From NCBI GenBank assembly GCA_034658655.1, contig JAYEFQ010000135.1:8306-72305 (forward strand): a DNA stretch of 64,000 bases, read 5' to 3'. The notes under the pieces were generated by a model. It saw only the letters and a program-made list of their open reading frames with translations. It had not been told where the DNA came from and ran no database searches. Both the position numbers and the translations under genes were made by a program. This document shows, piece after piece, positions 43,970-54,827 of this stretch (position 1 is the first letter of the stretch; every line of letters starts with the position of its first letter). The stretch comes from JAQIBY01 sp034658655 (GTDB lineage Bacteria; Bacteroidota; Bacteroidia; Bacteroidales; ML635J-15).

Positions 43970-45205
43970 TTATTTTGCGTAATATCTGAGGATTGAAAAT
44001 TGGTTGGGATTAATGCGTTCTGTAATGTTTTTTTGAATTTGTTCGTGCTTGGTTTTAAGATATAACTCAGATTCTTTATTTATCAGGCTGATATCGTTGA
44101 GCAGCTCGAAATATGTTAGGTTGAAGGCTTTGTTGGAAATCGGAATTCCATTAAACATCCATGAGGAAATTGCTTTGTTTGCAACTTTAGCACATTCATA
44201 TTCTGTTACAGAATGTGTATGTAATTCTTGAAGGCTTTCTATCAATGCGTTTTCTGCATCTTTCAGACTATATTTTGAGTGTGGATGACCAAATATTTGC
44301 AATAATCCTGTATCGATACTGCCGTCGATCCATGCATCTAATTCAGTAAATATTTTTTTTCCTTTTACAAGCTGTTTGTATAAGCGTGATGATTTTCCGT
44401 TTGAGAGGATATCTGAAATTAAATCCATGGCATAATAATCAGGATGCATTCTATCTGTCATATGCATGGAAATGTTGATGGCATCTTGCGGAACTTCAGC
44501 ATAATGCTCAACGATTCGTTGTTTGGTTTGTATTTCCTCTTTTGGAATAGCTGCTTTTTTGAGGTTTCTATTGGGGATATTTCCAAAATATTTTTCACAC
44601 AAATCAATAATTTCTTGTGTGTTGACATTTCCGGCGATTGCAATAATTGCATTGTCGGGACTGTAATAGCGATGGTAGAAATCCAGAAGTTCAGCTTTAG
44701 ATGCATCTGCAATATGCGATTCGTTAATTCCGATGGTTGACCATCGATATGGATGGGTTTTGTAAGACATATTACGGATAAGTGCATCCATATCCCCGTA
44801 TGGTTGATTGAGGTATTGTTCTTTAAATTCTTCGATTACGACAGATTTTTGCGCTTTAATGCTTTTCTCAGATAAGCTAAGGTTTTGCATTCTGTCGGCT
44901 TCAAGAAAAATTGCCGTTTCTATATTGACAGCAGGCAGTGTTTCGTAATAATTGGTAATATCATTATTCGTAAAGGCATTGTTTTCACCACCTGCAGCTT
45001 CTAATACTTTGTCAAAGTTTTTAGCATGTTTTGATCCTGTAAACATCAAATGTTCAAACAAGTGCGCCATTCCTGTTCTATTAGGATGTTCATGTTTTGC
45101 TCCGACATTATATAATAAATTTAAGCAGGCAAGAGGTGTTGTTTTATCTTCATGAATAATTAGCCTGATCCCATTTGCAAGCTGGTGTTTAACGAAATGT
45201 AGCAT
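43970..45205 (-). CDS. M16 family zinc peptidase, catalytic subunit
   Basis: 411 residues starting at MLHFVKHQLANG (ATG 45203-45205). HLFEH at residues 48-52 is the inverted zinc motif HxxEH of M16 peptidases (pitrilysin, processing peptidase, PqqL), with the distal Glu expected in the following helix (TLPAVNIETAIFLEADRM). Upstream an 11 bp terminator stem separates it from korC. Peptide or small-protein degradation is expected; no signal peptide is seen, so it is probably cytosolic. Confidence 0.92.
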   Translation of the reverse strand: MLHFVKHQLANGIRLIIHEDKTTPLACLNLLYNVGAKHEHPNRTGMAHLFEHLMFTGSKHAKNFDKVLEAAGGENNAFTNNDITNYYETLPAVNIETAIFLEADRMQNLSLSEKSIKAQKSVVIEEFKEQYLNQPYGDMDALIRNMSYKTHPYRWSTIGINESHIADASKAELLDFYHRYYSPDNAIIAIAGNVNTQEIIDLCEKYFGNIPNRNLKKAAIPKEEIQTKQRIVEHYAEVPQDAINISMHMTDRMHPDYYAMDLISDILSNGKSSRLYKQLVKGKKIFTELDAWIDGSIDTGLLQIFGHPHSKYSLKDAENALIESLQELHTHSVTEYECAKVANKAISSWMFNGIPISNKAFNLTYFELLNDISLINKESELYLKTKHEQIQKNITERINPNQFSILRYYAK

Positions 45206-45225
45206 ATAAACTATTATCAAAAAAT

Positions 45226-45253
45226 GAACAGCATACCCAAAAGTATGCTGTTC
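45226..45253 (-). terminator. terminator of the korDABC operon
   Basis: GAACAGCATAC and its exact complement (11 bp) with a 6-base loop. On the minus strand a run of T (ATTTTTTG) follows. It lies 22 bases past the korC stop. Confidence 0.85.
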
Positions 45254-45275
45254 AAAATATTATATTACACAGTGC

Positions 45276-45827
45276 TTATACTGCTTGTACTTCTTCAACA
45301 ATTGTTAGTCCGTGATTAATTGCCTTTTCATTGAGAGGCAATAATTTGTGATGTCTTGCCGGAAGTGATTTTTTCAAACCTTCCATAACATTTTCCATTT
45401 TTACGATGGGTTTAATTTTGAGGTATCCACCGAGAACAATCATGTTAAATGTTTTTGGATTTCCGATTTCAGTAGCACCCTTTGTTCCTTCAACTTTAAA
45501 GATAGAAATGTCTTTTCTTTTAGGAGGATGACTAATTCCATGCGGGTCATAAACTAAGATGCCGCCAGGCTTAACCATTGATTCAAATTTGTCCATTGAT
45601 TGTTGGTTTAGGATAATGGCGGTATCATATTCTGTCAAAATTGGAGAGCTAATACGTTCATCGCTGATAACAACGGTAACGTTAGATGTTCCACCGCGCA
45701 TTTCTGGTCCGTATGAAGGCATCCAGGAAACTTCCTGTCCTTGCATTAATCCTGAATAGGCAAGGATTTTCCCCATGGACAAAACACCTTGTCCACCAAA
45801 TCCGGCTATGATAATTTCTTCAGTCAT
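45276..45827 (-). CDS. korC: 2-oxoacid:ferredoxin oxidoreductase, gamma subunit
   Basis: 183 residues with the gamma-subunit signature IIIAGFGGQGVLSMGKILAYSGL and YGPEMRGGTSNVTV. It forms the subunit contact domain of four-subunit 2-oxoglutarate or branched-chain 2-oxoacid ferredoxin oxidoreductases. Last gene of korDABC, 12 bases after korB. The substrate (2-oxoglutarate or 2-oxoisovalerate) cannot be fixed from sequence. Confidence 0.92.
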   Translation of the reverse strand: MTEEIIIAGFGGQGVLSMGKILAYSGLMQGQEVSWMPSYGPEMRGGTSNVTVVISDERISSPILTEYDTAIILNQQSMDKFESMVKPGGILVYDPHGISHPPKRKDISIFKVEGTKGATEIGNPKTFNMIVLGGYLKIKPIVKMENVMEGLKKSLPARHHKLLPLNEKAINHGLTIVEEVQAV

Positions 45828-45839
45828 ATCGATTAAGTT

Positions 45840-46628
45840 TTATTTATTTACTAATTCTCCGTTGAGTTTAATGTCTCCCAATTCGTAAAATGGTAACATG
45901 TTTTCATCTAACCATTTATTTGCTTCAACTGGAGGCATTTTCCATCCGGAGTTGCAATTTGATACGATTTCCACAAAGGAAACGCCTTTTTCGAGCGTTT
46001 GATTTTCAAATGCTTGGCGTACTGCTTTTTTTGCTTTACGTACGTGTCTTGGCGTATGCACAGCCTGACGAGTAACATAATGCGTTCCTCCCAATTGGGC
46101 AATAAGCTCAGTCATTTTAATCGGATTCCCCATCATATTAGTAACACGACCATATGGTGAGGTTGATGATTTCATTCCTGAAAGAGTCGTTGGAGCCATT
46201 TGTCCACCGGTCATTCCGTAAATTCCGTTATTTATGAAAAAGATTGCAATGTTTTCACCACGGTTACATGCATGAATTGTTTCAGCAGTACCAATTGCAG
46301 CTAAATCGCCATCACCTTGATATGTAAAAACATATTTATTAGGCATGGTTCTTTTCAGAGCAGTAGCAAGTGCTGGTGCACGACCGTGTGCAGCTTCCTG
46401 CATGTCAATATCTAAGTAATTATACATTAAGACAGAGCAGCCGACTGGTGTAACACCAATAGTTTCACCCTGAATGCCCATCTCTTCGATGACTTCGGCA
46501 ATCAGTCTGTGAGCAGTTCCGTGACCACAACCCGGACAATAGGACAGGGTGTTATTGGTCATAACCTTGGATTTTTTATAAACCAAGTTTTCTTCTTTGA
46601 TGATATCTTCTAATTTTATTTCAGCCAT
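45840..46628 (-). CDS. korB: 2-oxoacid:ferredoxin oxidoreductase, beta (TPP) subunit
   Basis: 262 residues. The thiamine diphosphate-binding signature runs from GDGDLAAIG to the conserved NNGIYGMTGGQ; SYCPGCGHGTAHRLIAE is the N-terminal Cys-containing motif. It decarboxylates 2-oxoacids to acyl-CoA with reduced ferredoxin as product. A strong GGAGG before its ATG is formed by the last Gly-Gly codons of korA, coupling the two. Confidence 0.93.
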   Translation of the reverse strand: MAEIKLEDIIKEENLVYKKSKVMTNNTLSYCPGCGHGTAHRLIAEVIEEMGIQGETIGVTPVGCSVLMYNYLDIDMQEAAHGRAPALATALKRTMPNKYVFTYQGDGDLAAIGTAETIHACNRGENIAIFFINNGIYGMTGGQMAPTTLSGMKSSTSPYGRVTNMMGNPIKMTELIAQLGGTHYVTRQAVHTPRHVRKAKKAVRQAFENQTLEKGVSFVEIVSNCNSGWKMPPVEANKWLDENMLPFYELGDIKLNGELVNK

Positions 46629-46630
46629 GT

Positions 46631-47716
46631 TTAACCTCCTATTATTTTTTGTTCAAGCGCTGTTACTATTTCTTTAGCACCAGTAATTACTCCACCCATG
46701 CGTCCAAAATGTTCAACGGGACGTTCACCGTTTACAGCTAATCGAATGTCTTCTACCATTTGTCCGGCACTCATTTCTACAGATAAGTATCCTTTGACTT
46801 GTGGAATCAATTCGCGAATTTGTTTGATTGGAAATGGGAATAATGTAATTGGGCGTAGTAAGCCAACTTTGATTCCTTTCGCACGAGCGATTTTAATTGC
46901 TTTTTGTGCAATACGTGCTGATGAACCGTATGCTACAATGATGTATTCTGCATCATCGCAGTCGATTTTTTCAAAACGGACTTCGTTTTCCTGAACTTTT
47001 TTGTATTTTTCAATGAGTTTTAGGTTAAATTCTTCCATTTTATAGGCATCCAATTCTAGTGACGTAATAATATTACGTTCTCTGTTTGGTTTTTTACCTG
47101 TTGTTGCCCAAGGACATTCTTTTTCAATCTCTTCATGAGTTCTTAAAACTTCTTGTGGTCCAAGTTCAACTTTTTCCATCATCTGGCCAATTACACCATC
47201 ACTTAGCATCATCACTGGGTTTCTATATTTGAATGCCAATTCAAAGCCAGTTTTTACGAAATCATACATTTCCTGTACAGAAGCAGGGGCAAGTACGATT
47301 AGTTTGTAATCGCCATGTCCACCACCTTTAACCGCTTGGAAATAGTCACATTGTCCTGGTTGAATTGTACCAAGTCCTGGCCCTCCTCTGACAACGTTAA
47401 CAACCAATGCAGGTAGTTCAGCTCCTGCAATGTAGGATATTCCTTCTTGCTTGAGGCTGACTCCGGGGCTTGATGATGAGGTCATTACTTTTCGTCCTGC
47501 GCCGGCAGCACCATATACCATATTAATAGCAGCCACTTCACTTTCGGCTTGTAATACAACCATCCCTGTACGCTCATGAGGTTTTTCAGTCATTAAATAC
47601 TCAATAACCTCAGACTGGGGGGTAATTGGGTAACCAAAGTATGCGTCTGTTCCGCAGCGAATTGCAGCTTCAGCAACAGCTTCGTTACCTTTCATTAATC
47701 TGAGTTCTTTATCCAT
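46631..47716 (-). CDS. korA: 2-oxoacid:ferredoxin oxidoreductase, alpha subunit (VorB/KorA type)
   Basis: 361 residues combining the pyrimidine-binding and transketolase C-terminal domains of the alpha subunit. Motifs include EAAIRCGTDAYFGYPITPQSEV, TSSSSPGVSLKQEGISYI, RGGPGLGTIQPGQCDY and the C-terminal LLRPITLFPFP. It pairs with KorB to form the active site. Homologues are often annotated as 3-methyl-2-oxobutanoate dehydrogenase subunit VorB, so branched-chain oxoacids are a real alternative substrate. Confidence 0.93.
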   Translation of the reverse strand: MDKELRLMKGNEAVAEAAIRCGTDAYFGYPITPQSEVIEYLMTEKPHERTGMVVLQAESEVAAINMVYGAAGAGRKVMTSSSSPGVSLKQEGISYIAGAELPALVVNVVRGGPGLGTIQPGQCDYFQAVKGGGHGDYKLIVLAPASVQEMYDFVKTGFELAFKYRNPVMMLSDGVIGQMMEKVELGPQEVLRTHEEIEKECPWATTGKKPNRERNIITSLELDAYKMEEFNLKLIEKYKKVQENEVRFEKIDCDDAEYIIVAYGSSARIAQKAIKIARAKGIKVGLLRPITLFPFPIKQIRELIPQVKGYLSVEMSAGQMVEDIRLAVNGERPVEHFGRMGGVITGAKEIVTALEQKIIGG

Positions 47717-47736
47717 CTTAATTTCGGATTTTAAAA

Positions 47737-47964
47737 TTATGCAACTTTTGTTTTAAACACTGTGATTACACCATCCGGACAGACGATTGCGCAATTTGCA
47801 CATCCAGTACATGCTTCCGGATTGGCCATCTCAGCATAATTATATCCTTTTGCATTCACTGCTTTGGACATTGAAATAACGTCTGTTGGGCATGCTGTGA
47901 CACATACGCTGCAACCTTTACAGCCCTCTGTGTCAACAACAATAGCTCCTCTGAATTTAGCCAT
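47737..47964 (-). CDS. korD: ferredoxin subunit of 2-oxoacid:ferredoxin oxidoreductase
   Basis: 75 residues with two [4Fe-4S] motifs, CKGCSVCVTACP and CTGCANCAIVCP. Start at ATG 47962-47964 (MAKFRGAIVVDTEG). First gene of korDABC, 20 bases before korA. It carries electrons between the KorAB active site and soluble ferredoxin, the likely co-substrate of the hydrogenase elsewhere in the window. Confidence 0.93.
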   Translation of the reverse strand: MAKFRGAIVVDTEGCKGCSVCVTACPTDVISMSKAVNAKGYNYAEMANPEACTGCANCAIVCPDGVITVFKTKVA

Positions 47965-48008
47965 AATAAAATAATTTATATTATTTAACAATCGTTTTTA
48001 TAAGTACC

Positions 48009-48016
48009 CAAAGATA
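48009..48016 (-). promoter_or_regulatory. -7 box of the korDABC promoter
   Basis: TATCTTTG on the minus strand matches TAnnTTTG, 44 bases before the korD ATG. A TTTCG about 17 bases upstream is a weak -33 candidate. Confidence 0.5.
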
Positions 48017-48144
48017 AAAATTTTATGCGAAATAAAATATGTTATTTGACATTTGTTTATTAATGGTTTTCCTGCCCTTGTTAAATGACTGTTTCAATCG
48101 GTAAACATTTCTTGTGTATTGCTGTTATTTGAAAAATATAAATT

Positions 48145-48699
48145 GTGGAATTACTAAAATCAATAAAAGAAAGATACAGTCCACGTGCATTTGATTCACG
48201 TGAAATTGAACAAGAGAAAATTAGTGCATTATTTGAGGCCGCAAGATGGGCTCCCTCATCGTACAATGGGCAAGCTTGGCGTTTTATTTATGCAACAAAA
48301 GAAAATCAGGAATTGTGGAACAAGCTTTTTGATGCTTTGGTTGAGTTCAATCAAACTTGGGTGAAGAATGCTCCGATGTTAATTATGGCTGTCGCTAGAA
48401 AAACTTATGAGCACAATCAACAAACTTATTCGCATAATTGGTATGATGTTGGTCTTGCAGTTGGTAATATGATGAATCAGGCAACTGAAATGGGACTTTA
48501 TATGCATCAAATTGGTGGTTTTGATTTTGATAAAGCTGCTAAAAACAGTAATTTGCCGGATGAGTTAGAGCCGGTGTCAATGATAGCCGTTGGTTATAAA
48601 GGCGATATTTTAAAGTTGCCTGAGGATTTTCAGAAAATGGAAAATCAGCCAAGAACTAGGAAGGCGCTTGATGAGATTGTCTTTACCAAAGTGTTTTAA
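48145..48699 (+). CDS. nitroreductase family protein
   Basis: 184 residues, FMN-dependent NAD(P)H oxidoreductase fold. Features: KERYSPRAFDSREIE (FMN-binding Arg pair), ARWAPSSYNGQAWRF, and VGLAVGNMMNQATEMGLYMHQIGGFD. The start is GTG at 48145; no ATG is available. The natural substrate is unknown: quinones, nitroaromatics or flavins. Divergent from korDABC and followed by a clear terminator. Confidence 0.88.
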   Translation: MELLKSIKERYSPRAFDSREIEQEKISALFEAARWAPSSYNGQAWRFIYATKENQELWNKLFDALVEFNQTWVKNAPMLIMAVARKTYEHNQQTYSHNWYDVGLAVGNMMNQATEMGLYMHQIGGFDFDKAAKNSNLPDELEPVSMIAVGYKGDILKLPEDFQKMENQPRTRKALDEIVFTKVF

Positions 48700-48723
48700 T
48701 TAACTAGAGTTTGTGGTAATGAT

Positions 48724-48767
48724 AAAGGGACTGGTTGAGGATATTAATCCTTCACAGTCCCTTTTTT
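48724..48767 (+). terminator. terminator after the nitroreductase gene
   Basis: AAAGGGACTG pairs with CAGTCCCTTT, with an inner TGAGGAT/ATCCTTCA helix, followed by T residues. It also lies just past the stop of the convergent adhesin gene, so it may serve both. Confidence 0.8.
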
Positions 48768-48776
48768 GTTTCCCCT

Positions 48777-51700
48777 TTAATGTACAATGGTTACTGTGCC
48801 TGATTTTGGTTTAGACTGATTGTGTAAATCGACAATGTAAATGTATGACCCGGTTGGTAGGTGCTTGTTTTCAAAGGTTCCATCCCAAGGTTCGCTATTT
48901 GCATAGCCAAAATATACTTCTTGTCCCCAGCGATTAAAAACTTGAACAATGGCATTCGGGAACATTTCTAGATTTTCAATAATCCAAGTGTCATTGGTGC
49001 CATCACCGTTTGGTGTGAAAGCATCGGGAATACGAATGCATTCTTCGGGATTATCCACTAAGATGATTTCATCCATTTGATTTTTGCATCCATTGCCATC
49101 AGTGATGGTAAAATGATAATTGCCTTCGTATAAACCGTGAAAATATGGTAGGTTTTGTGTTGCAATATCTCCATGAAAAGTATAAGGTTCAACTCCTCCG
49201 ACTACTTCAAATTCAATATAACCATCATCATTTCCAATGCAGCTTGGTGAATCAAATGTGTAATCAACAAACATCGGAGCAGGTTCTGTAATATTAATCA
49301 TGGTGTCAAATATGCATCCATTATTATCGGTTATGTTAAGTTGATAAAATCCTTCTCTTAAATTATTTACCTCTTGGTTGTTGGAGTGTAATCCGCTTGT
49401 TGACCATTCATAGCTGTATGGAGAAGTTCCACCGAAGGCTTCAACAATGGCTCTGCCATCATTATAGCCGTAACAGGTTATGTCTTTCGCTAAAAGATTT
49501 GCATTTAAAGGCGATGCAGGCTCATGCACATAGGTATGTGCTGTTATCGTGCAATTGTTCATGTCCGTTACACTGAGGTAATAATTTCCTCCCGGGATAT
49601 TCTGTAAGCTATCTCCTAAATGTCCTGTTTCCCAAATATAGTTATAGGGTCCATTGCCTCCAGAAGCATGGGCAATTGCAATTCCGTTTTCATCTCCATG
49701 ACAAATAACCGGATTTGTGCTGAAATCAACAGTAATTTCATCTGGACTATTTAAAAAATGCGAAGCGACACCAGAACAACCATAATTGTCATTTATTGTA
49801 ACTTGATAATTTCCTGTATGGAGGTTAGAAATGATTTGATTGTTTGACCCTGTATTCCATGAGTAATCAACTGGAGAGCCTATCGAAACATTTGCTTCAA
49901 GTTGTCCGCTACTGTAACCATAACAAGTAATCGGATTCAGCTCATTGATGCTAACATCAATGTTTCCAATTGCAGGTACAACTATGCTAGTTTCTGATAC
50001 ACATCCATTCTGATCTATTGCTGTTAACGAATAGGCTCCTGAAGCTAATCCAGTTGGATTTGTTCCAGTGAGATTGGCTTGATGCCAATAATAAGTGAAA
50101 TCTTCGTGACCTCCACTTGCTGTTACAGAGATTTCACCATGTGATGTTCCACATTGTACAGGAACAACATCTGTTGAAAAGACGATTGCAGGTGGTTCGT
50201 AGATGTCTGCAGATTTTTCAATTTCACATTCATTTAAGTCTTTAACGCTTACAGTATAAATTCCACCGCAAAGATTGTAAATTGCTGAATCAGTGGCTCC
50301 TGTATTCCATAAATATTTGTATGGAGGAGTTCCTCCGTTCGCTATAACAGACGCTGATCCATCTAATGCAGCAGGGCAGGTAACATCAGATTTTGTTATA
50401 ACACTTTCTAATGGTTCGGGTTCGTTGACAAAAATGTCTAAAGTATTTACACAACCATAGTTGTCTTCAACAATAACGGTATATGTGCCAGCAGGAATGG
50501 CGCTTAGTGTTGCACTAGTTCCCCAGTCAGGCCAAATGTATTGTGGATTATTACTGCCGGGACTTGATACTGCAATTTGTCCGTTTGAATATCCATGACA
50601 TGTTGGTCTAGTTATTTCCATGATATTAATCGGTGGTAAACTATGAATGTTGATATTTAAATAATCAGTTGCATTGCACATGCCCACAGAATATTCGTAG
50701 GAGAGTGTTGTTTCTCCAATCCCAGCTATACTTGGGTCAAATGTACCAGCTGTTGGGTTTGTTATGCCTAATCCTGACCAAGTTCCTCCGGGATAATCTG
50801 AACTTAAGATGATTTCTGAACCATCGATGCATTGATCGGGAACACTGTGAACCCCGGGTTCTGGCATTGGATCTAATTCTACAAAAATATTGTCGGATCC
50901 GGTACAACCGTGTTGGTCAGTTACTATAACTGAATAATCTCCAGTGTTGCTTACTGCAATGATTTGATTTTCATCGCCAGTACTCCAACTATATGCAGTT
51001 CCATTTCCTGCATTTATAATAATTGGACTTTCAGTTTCACATACATGAATATTCAGTCCTAATTCTACTATGGGTGCGTTAAATTTATTGTAGTTAATCG
51101 AGTTGCTTGCTGTGCAACCATGTGAGTCGGTTACGATTAAATCAACGTTACCTGCATTATGAATTTCAATGGATTCAGTGTCTGCTCCGGTTGACCAAAA
51201 ATAAGTTGCCATACCTGACGGACCATTTGCTATTAATGGAAAATTATATTCACAACTTGAAATATCATCGCCAAAATCAAAGAGTGGAGCCGGATTAACA
51301 GTTAAATTCATGTCATCAGTTGCAGTACATCCGTTTGCATCGGTAATGATTACTGAATAATTTCCAGTTGTTGCAGGATTAATAACTTGTGAAGTTTCTG
51401 TAGTACTCCAGTTGTAAGNNNNNNNNNNNNNNNNNNNNNNNNNNNNNNNNNNNNNNNNNNNNNNNNNNNNNNNNNNNNNNNNNNNNNNNNNNNNNNNNNN
51501 NNNNNNNNNNNNNNNNNNTTAACAGTTAAATTCATGTCATCAGTTGCAGTACATCCGTTTGCATCTGTAATAATGACTGAATAATTTCCAGTTGTTGCAG
51601 GATTAATAACTTGTGAAGTTTCTGTAGTACTCCAGTTGTAAGAGAGTCCAGCACCGGCATCTAAAGCAATCGGCACATCATAATCGCAATGTGTTTGGTC

Positions 51701-54415
51701 AGCACCTAAGTTAACCGTTGGCGCAGGATTAACAGTTAAATTCATTGTATCTGTATCGTAACAAGCTCCGGAGCCAACAGTATATATTACCTGAGTTGTT
51801 CCTGCTCCAGTTAGGGAAGGATCAAAAATTCCGTTGACCGGATTTGAAATACCTGTACCTGACCATGTTCCACCAGCAGTATTTGCTGAAAGCGAAACGG
51901 TATCTCCTGGGAAGCAGAATGGTCCTGGGGCAGTTATACTTGCATCTGGCATTGCATTAACGTGAATAATAATTGTGTCATCATCTGAACATGTTCCGCC
52001 AGTTCCGACTTGAAATTCTATTTCATGATTTCCGGGACCAGCAACAGAGGGGTCAAAAATTCCTTCAGCAGCATCTGTAATACCTGTGCCTGACCATACT
52101 CCTGTATGCCAGTTTGCTTCCAAATCAATTGGAGGGTCAATTTCGCAAAGATTGGCAACTGTATGAATTGTTGCATCGACATCGGCAATAATTTCAATTT
52201 CTATGCTGTCAACAGATGTGCATGCACCATTAACTAATGTGTAATATATCCAGTGAAATCCAACACCTGCGTTGGTAGGATTAAAATTTTGTCCACCAAC
52301 AACTCCTAGACCTGTCCAAGTACCACCTGGGTTTGCTGCGGTTAATAGAAATGCATCATCTGTGCGGCATTGAATTTCAATTGGGTCAATTGTTGGATCT
52401 AAATACTCATCTACATGAATTGTGATTGTTGCAGTATCTGCACAATTTGCATTAGCAACAATGTAAGTAATGATATGATTTCCGGGACCTGCAACAGCAG
52501 GATTAAAAGTATCGCCAGATACACCGGTTCCCGACCATGTTCCACCTGTATCTGCAGCAGTTAGGGTAATTGCCGGCTCATTTTCACACATATCTGTAAT
52601 AGGATTAATTGTTGCATCAACATTTTCATGTACAACTAAATCTGTAGTATGATATTCTGTAGTACAAGGATAATTAACTTCAACAGTATAAGTTGTTGAT
52701 GTGCTTGGGGAAACGTCAATAGATTGTTGAGTTGATCCATTGTGTTGCCAAGTCCAGTCGATAAGTGACAAGTCTAATGAAGGATTGAAATTAATGTTTA
52801 TAGTTGCTGTTTCTCCTTCGCAAATTGGACCGCTGTTTGTGAGATTTATTTGTGCGTCAATTTCATCACGAATCCAAATTGTATCATTGCTTGTAACTGG
52901 CGTGCAAGGACAGCCATTTGTGTAAGTGAAAATTAAAAATTCATTTCCCTCTGTAATACCATCAATATAAGTGTCAATAATTAATGTGTCTGAAATTTGT
53001 CCTGCTGGAATTGTAACAGTATCTGGTATATTTGAATAATCTGTCCCCATTGTGGCAGTACCTGTAATTGATAATCCAATGTTGATATCTTGACTTGTAT
53101 CTGTGGAGTCAACGCGTGAGAATACTGCATGATTTTGACATCCTTCATAAGTGTCGTCAGTTTGATACCACGGATTGAATAAATCAATGACAAAATCGGA
53201 TCCAGAAATAAAACTTTTGGCATTAAGGAAAACGCCTGAATCATACGAACTGTCTCCAGCATCGCCAATTGCCATTTTAATATGGTATGTTTCGCATGCT
53301 TGTACAGTTGCTTTTGCGGTAATTGGAACTGTTGCTCCATCATATTCAATATCTCCTCCATATGAATCGGAAACATAATAGGCTGCATTTGTGCTTGCAT
53401 TTATGTTATCTATAGTAACCGGCATTGCTGTTCCTGGAATTAGGGCAATGTTTATGGAATTGTTTGAATATGGTCCTGTGATTCCGGGTCCTGAAAGGAA
53501 AAATCCAAAAACATCATTAAAATTGGAAGACACCCACTCTGGGTATTCATCTGAACCAAAGATAAAGTCAAATTGGAGAGAATCACTGGCTGGAATGAAA
53601 TCAAATTCTAGGATTGCTGCATCATTTATTGTGTATCCTGGAATTAATGCCTGTAAATCTGGATCTGATCCTCCCGATGAGTTATGTCCTGTACTACCGC
53701 TATTATTTGGTCCTTCTGATAAGGATGCATCCCCAGATGTTAAAATGATTCCTTCATTAAATTCAGTTCCTCCGATAGAGCCATCAAAATATCCAATACT
53801 TACTGCATCCCCATTATAAGTTATATTAAAAGCTTCTAGACAGCCAGTTACTAAAATGTCTTGAACAAGTTCTGTGGGTGTATATGTAGAGCTGCTAACG
53901 TTAATGTTTTTTGGGTAAATATTTGGTTCTCTTTCTCGAAGTGCTAGTTTTACATAGGAGTCACTCGGCATTGTCTCTGAAAACCACATACGTAATATAA
54001 TGTGTTCCCCTGCTATATTATTATTGTTTTTAATGGTAAATTGTCCAGGAGCTGAGGTAATATATTGTAAGTCATGAAAAATGTAGCTTCCTGTTTCATC
54101 CATTGAATATGCTGCCATACCTGCGATGACCGATTCTTTGTAATCTAAAAATATATCAATGTCAGAATGCTCTGACATGACAAACTGAAAATAATGATTC
54201 TGGTTGTAATAGGCGCGCAATGATTTTGGAGCTTTAATCTCAAAATTATTGCTATCGTTTAGAAAAAACTGCTTAAAGTTCGTGTTTCCCTCAATTTGAA
54301 GAATTATTGCAGTTTCAGGATTGTTTGATGTGTAGTTTCTGTCATTGATTTGCTGGGCTGTAACCAGCATGGGTGCAATGAGAAAGAGCAGGATTGTTGT
54401 AGTTAGTGTTTTCAT
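48777..54415 (-). CDS. giant secreted T9SS adhesin, interrupted by an assembly gap
   Basis: One gene split by 100 N (51419-51518). Before the gap (N-terminal part): signal peptide (MKTLTTTILLFLIAPMLVTA, start ATG 54413-54415), choice-of-anchor L domain (about residues 180-410), then PKD/Ig-like repeats of about 70 residues, each with the NWSTTET or GTWSGTGI-type motif. After it: SprB-like repeats (CHGYSNGQI, YTVIVEDNYGCV) and a CHU_C-type T9SS sorting domain (FTPNGDGTNDTW, VQVFNRWGQEVYFGY). More than 1,850 residues in all. The repeat codons resume in frame on both sides. It is probably a cell-surface adhesin or motility-type protein. Confidence 0.88.
51298..51642 (-). repeat. tandem repeat unit flanking the assembly gap
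   Basis: The 121 bases before the N run (51298-51418) and those after it (51519-51642) are nearly the same sequence, differing at about three positions. The protein unit is about 70 residues, or 210 bp. The gap is therefore a collapse within tandem adhesin repeats, and its true length is unknown. Confidence 0.85.
51419..51518. other. assembly gap (100 N)
   Basis: Exactly 100 unknown bases, a placeholder size. If the 210 bp repeat is regular, the missing length should be about 90 bp plus a multiple of 210 bp. Confidence 0.98.
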
Positions 54416-54827
54416 GACTGTTAGCATTTGGGGTTCACTTTATTATACGTTTAAAATTATGGAAAAGTTGCCTGTAAATGCTAAGTTTTTTTACGTAGAT
54501 GTAATTATGTGTGCTTGTAAGATATTTTTAAGAGTTGAAAGTATAAAAACTCGGTAAAAATTTGGAATAAATGAAATGTTGGCAGTTTTGGGATTGTTGT
54601 TTTCCGTTCTGTAATTCAATTACTTATAAATGCATGTTTTTGTTTCTGTTTTGCTTTAAAATTTATAGTGATTTTAAATAAGTGGTTGGGTAGTGCGTAA
54701 AAATATAGAAAAACACAAGATTTATATCTTGATTGCTGATTTGTTTGTATTATAATTTTTGTCAGACTTATTGGTTATACCTGTGTTTTTCAAAAATGAT
54801 ACTCTGTTAATTTTAAGTAAAGTTTGT
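54416..54827. other. intergenic region without a recognised feature
   Basis: 412 bp, very AT-rich, between the adhesin start and the stop of the START-domain gene. I see no gene, repeat or clear terminator here; the 71-codon plus-strand frame across the adhesin start is not gene-like. Confidence 0.6.

Noticed and set aside
48777..51311. Separate 844-residue gene starting at an internal ATG
   Set aside because: The frame continues upstream through the repeat unit to the N run, and the other side of the gap has the same repeat; it is the C-terminal part of one adhesin.
54345..54557. 70-codon plus-strand frame at the adhesin start
   Set aside because: Overlaps the signal peptide of the adhesin on the other strand and has no family match.
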